This document shows, piece after piece, positions 13,058 to 13,308 of a DNA stretch of 13,308 nucleotides (the first letter of the stretch is position 1; the number at the start of each line of letters is the position of its first letter). A model generated the notes under the pieces. That model did no database searches. It saw only the letters and a program-made list of their open reading frames with translations, and had not been told where the DNA came from. The translations under genes and the position numbers were made by a program. Source of the DNA: JBOGWP01 sp050693875. Lineage in GTDB: Bacteria; Actinomycetota; CADDZG01; JAHWKV01; JBOGWP01. Location: the NCBI GenBank assembly GCA_050693875.1, contig JBOGWP010000073.1, positions 1-13,308 on the forward strand, in the 5' to 3' direction.

Positions 13058-13308
13058 TCATAGGCGCGCCTCGTCGAGGCCCACGGCCCAACGGAGCGCT
13101 GCTCTCAGGCTGATCGTCTGCGTGAATGCGGCCCGGCCGCACCTGACCTTCTCGAGGTTCGATGCTGCCGTGGCGGTCCAGACGAACGGCTTCGGGTTCT
13201 CGTTGTGAACCGCCAGGTACTCCTCGATGGCTGCGACGAGGTCCGGGACGCTGGCGAAGCTGCCACGGCGGATGGCCTTGTCGGTGAGCTCACGGAACCA
13301 TCGCTCCA
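13058..13308 (-). mobile_element. IS630-family transposase, C-terminal part (5' part outside the window)
   Basis: Read from the right edge, 82 codons run to TGA (13058-13060). ERWFRELTDKAIRRGSFASVPDLVAAIEEYL and HNENPKPFVWTATA match the C-terminal end of IS630-type DDE transposases, where E of (E)xYL lies in the last catalytic region and NPKPFVWTATA is diagnostic. The remainder lies beyond the window. The tail after LEKVRCGRAAF (about 20 residues, to EARL) is a little longer than I expect, so the end could be altered. Terminal inverted repeats could not be located. Confidence 0.8.

Overview
The window comes from a high-GC bacterium, most likely an uncultured or poorly studied member of the Actinomycetota. 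Three things point there: a DUF3040 membrane protein, a LexA site of the Gram-positive/actinobacterial type (TCGAACATACGTTCGA), and a DUF6504-like/DnaE/DinB gene set of the kind known in Streptomyces. A luciferase-like (probably F420-type) oxidoreductase and frequent GTG/TTG starts fit as well. No rRNA, tRNA or CRISPR array was seen. Most genes are on the minus strand; only the left-edge transposase end, a glycosyltransferase and the luciferase-like gene are on the plus strand.

Layout. Position 2-118 is the C-terminal end of an ISL3-type transposase. Next, on the minus strand, come an HNH endonuclease (287-844), an NDP-sugar synthase with a left-handed beta-helix tail (941-2278), a MerR regulator (2377-2853) and a DUF3040 protein with its own TATAAT promoter (3004-3375). 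Then comes the most notable locus, transcribed leftward from about 8395: a DUF6504-like gene (8046-8330), a C-family DNA polymerase alpha subunit (4721-8017) and a Y-family polymerase DinB (3486-4724, overlapping dnaE by GTGA). Upstream is a well-formed promoter (TTGACC, 17 bp, TACGGT). Overlapping its predicted start point is a perfect 30-bp palindrome whose core is an ideal LexA box. The DnaE keeps its three polymerase aspartates but has changed two metal-ligand positions of the PHP proofreading site. This suggests an SOS-induced translesion synthesis cassette without ImuA/ImuB.

Further right are a DUF59 (MIP18/SufT-like) Fe-S assembly factor (8501-8803, minus), a family-2 glycosyltransferase (8868-9656, plus), ThiE (9659-10327, minus) and a luciferase-like oxidoreductase (10318-11121, plus) that starts head-to-head with thiE. 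A 295-bp gap (11122-11416) holds a tandem repeat and several strong stem-loops. It is followed by a receiver plus NarL-type histidine kinase fusion (11417-12556, minus), a small protein of unknown function (12712-13047, minus) and the C-terminal part of an IS630-type transposase running off the right edge. Transposase fragments at both edges mark this as a segment exposed to insertion sequences, although the genes between them look mostly like ordinary chromosomal genes.
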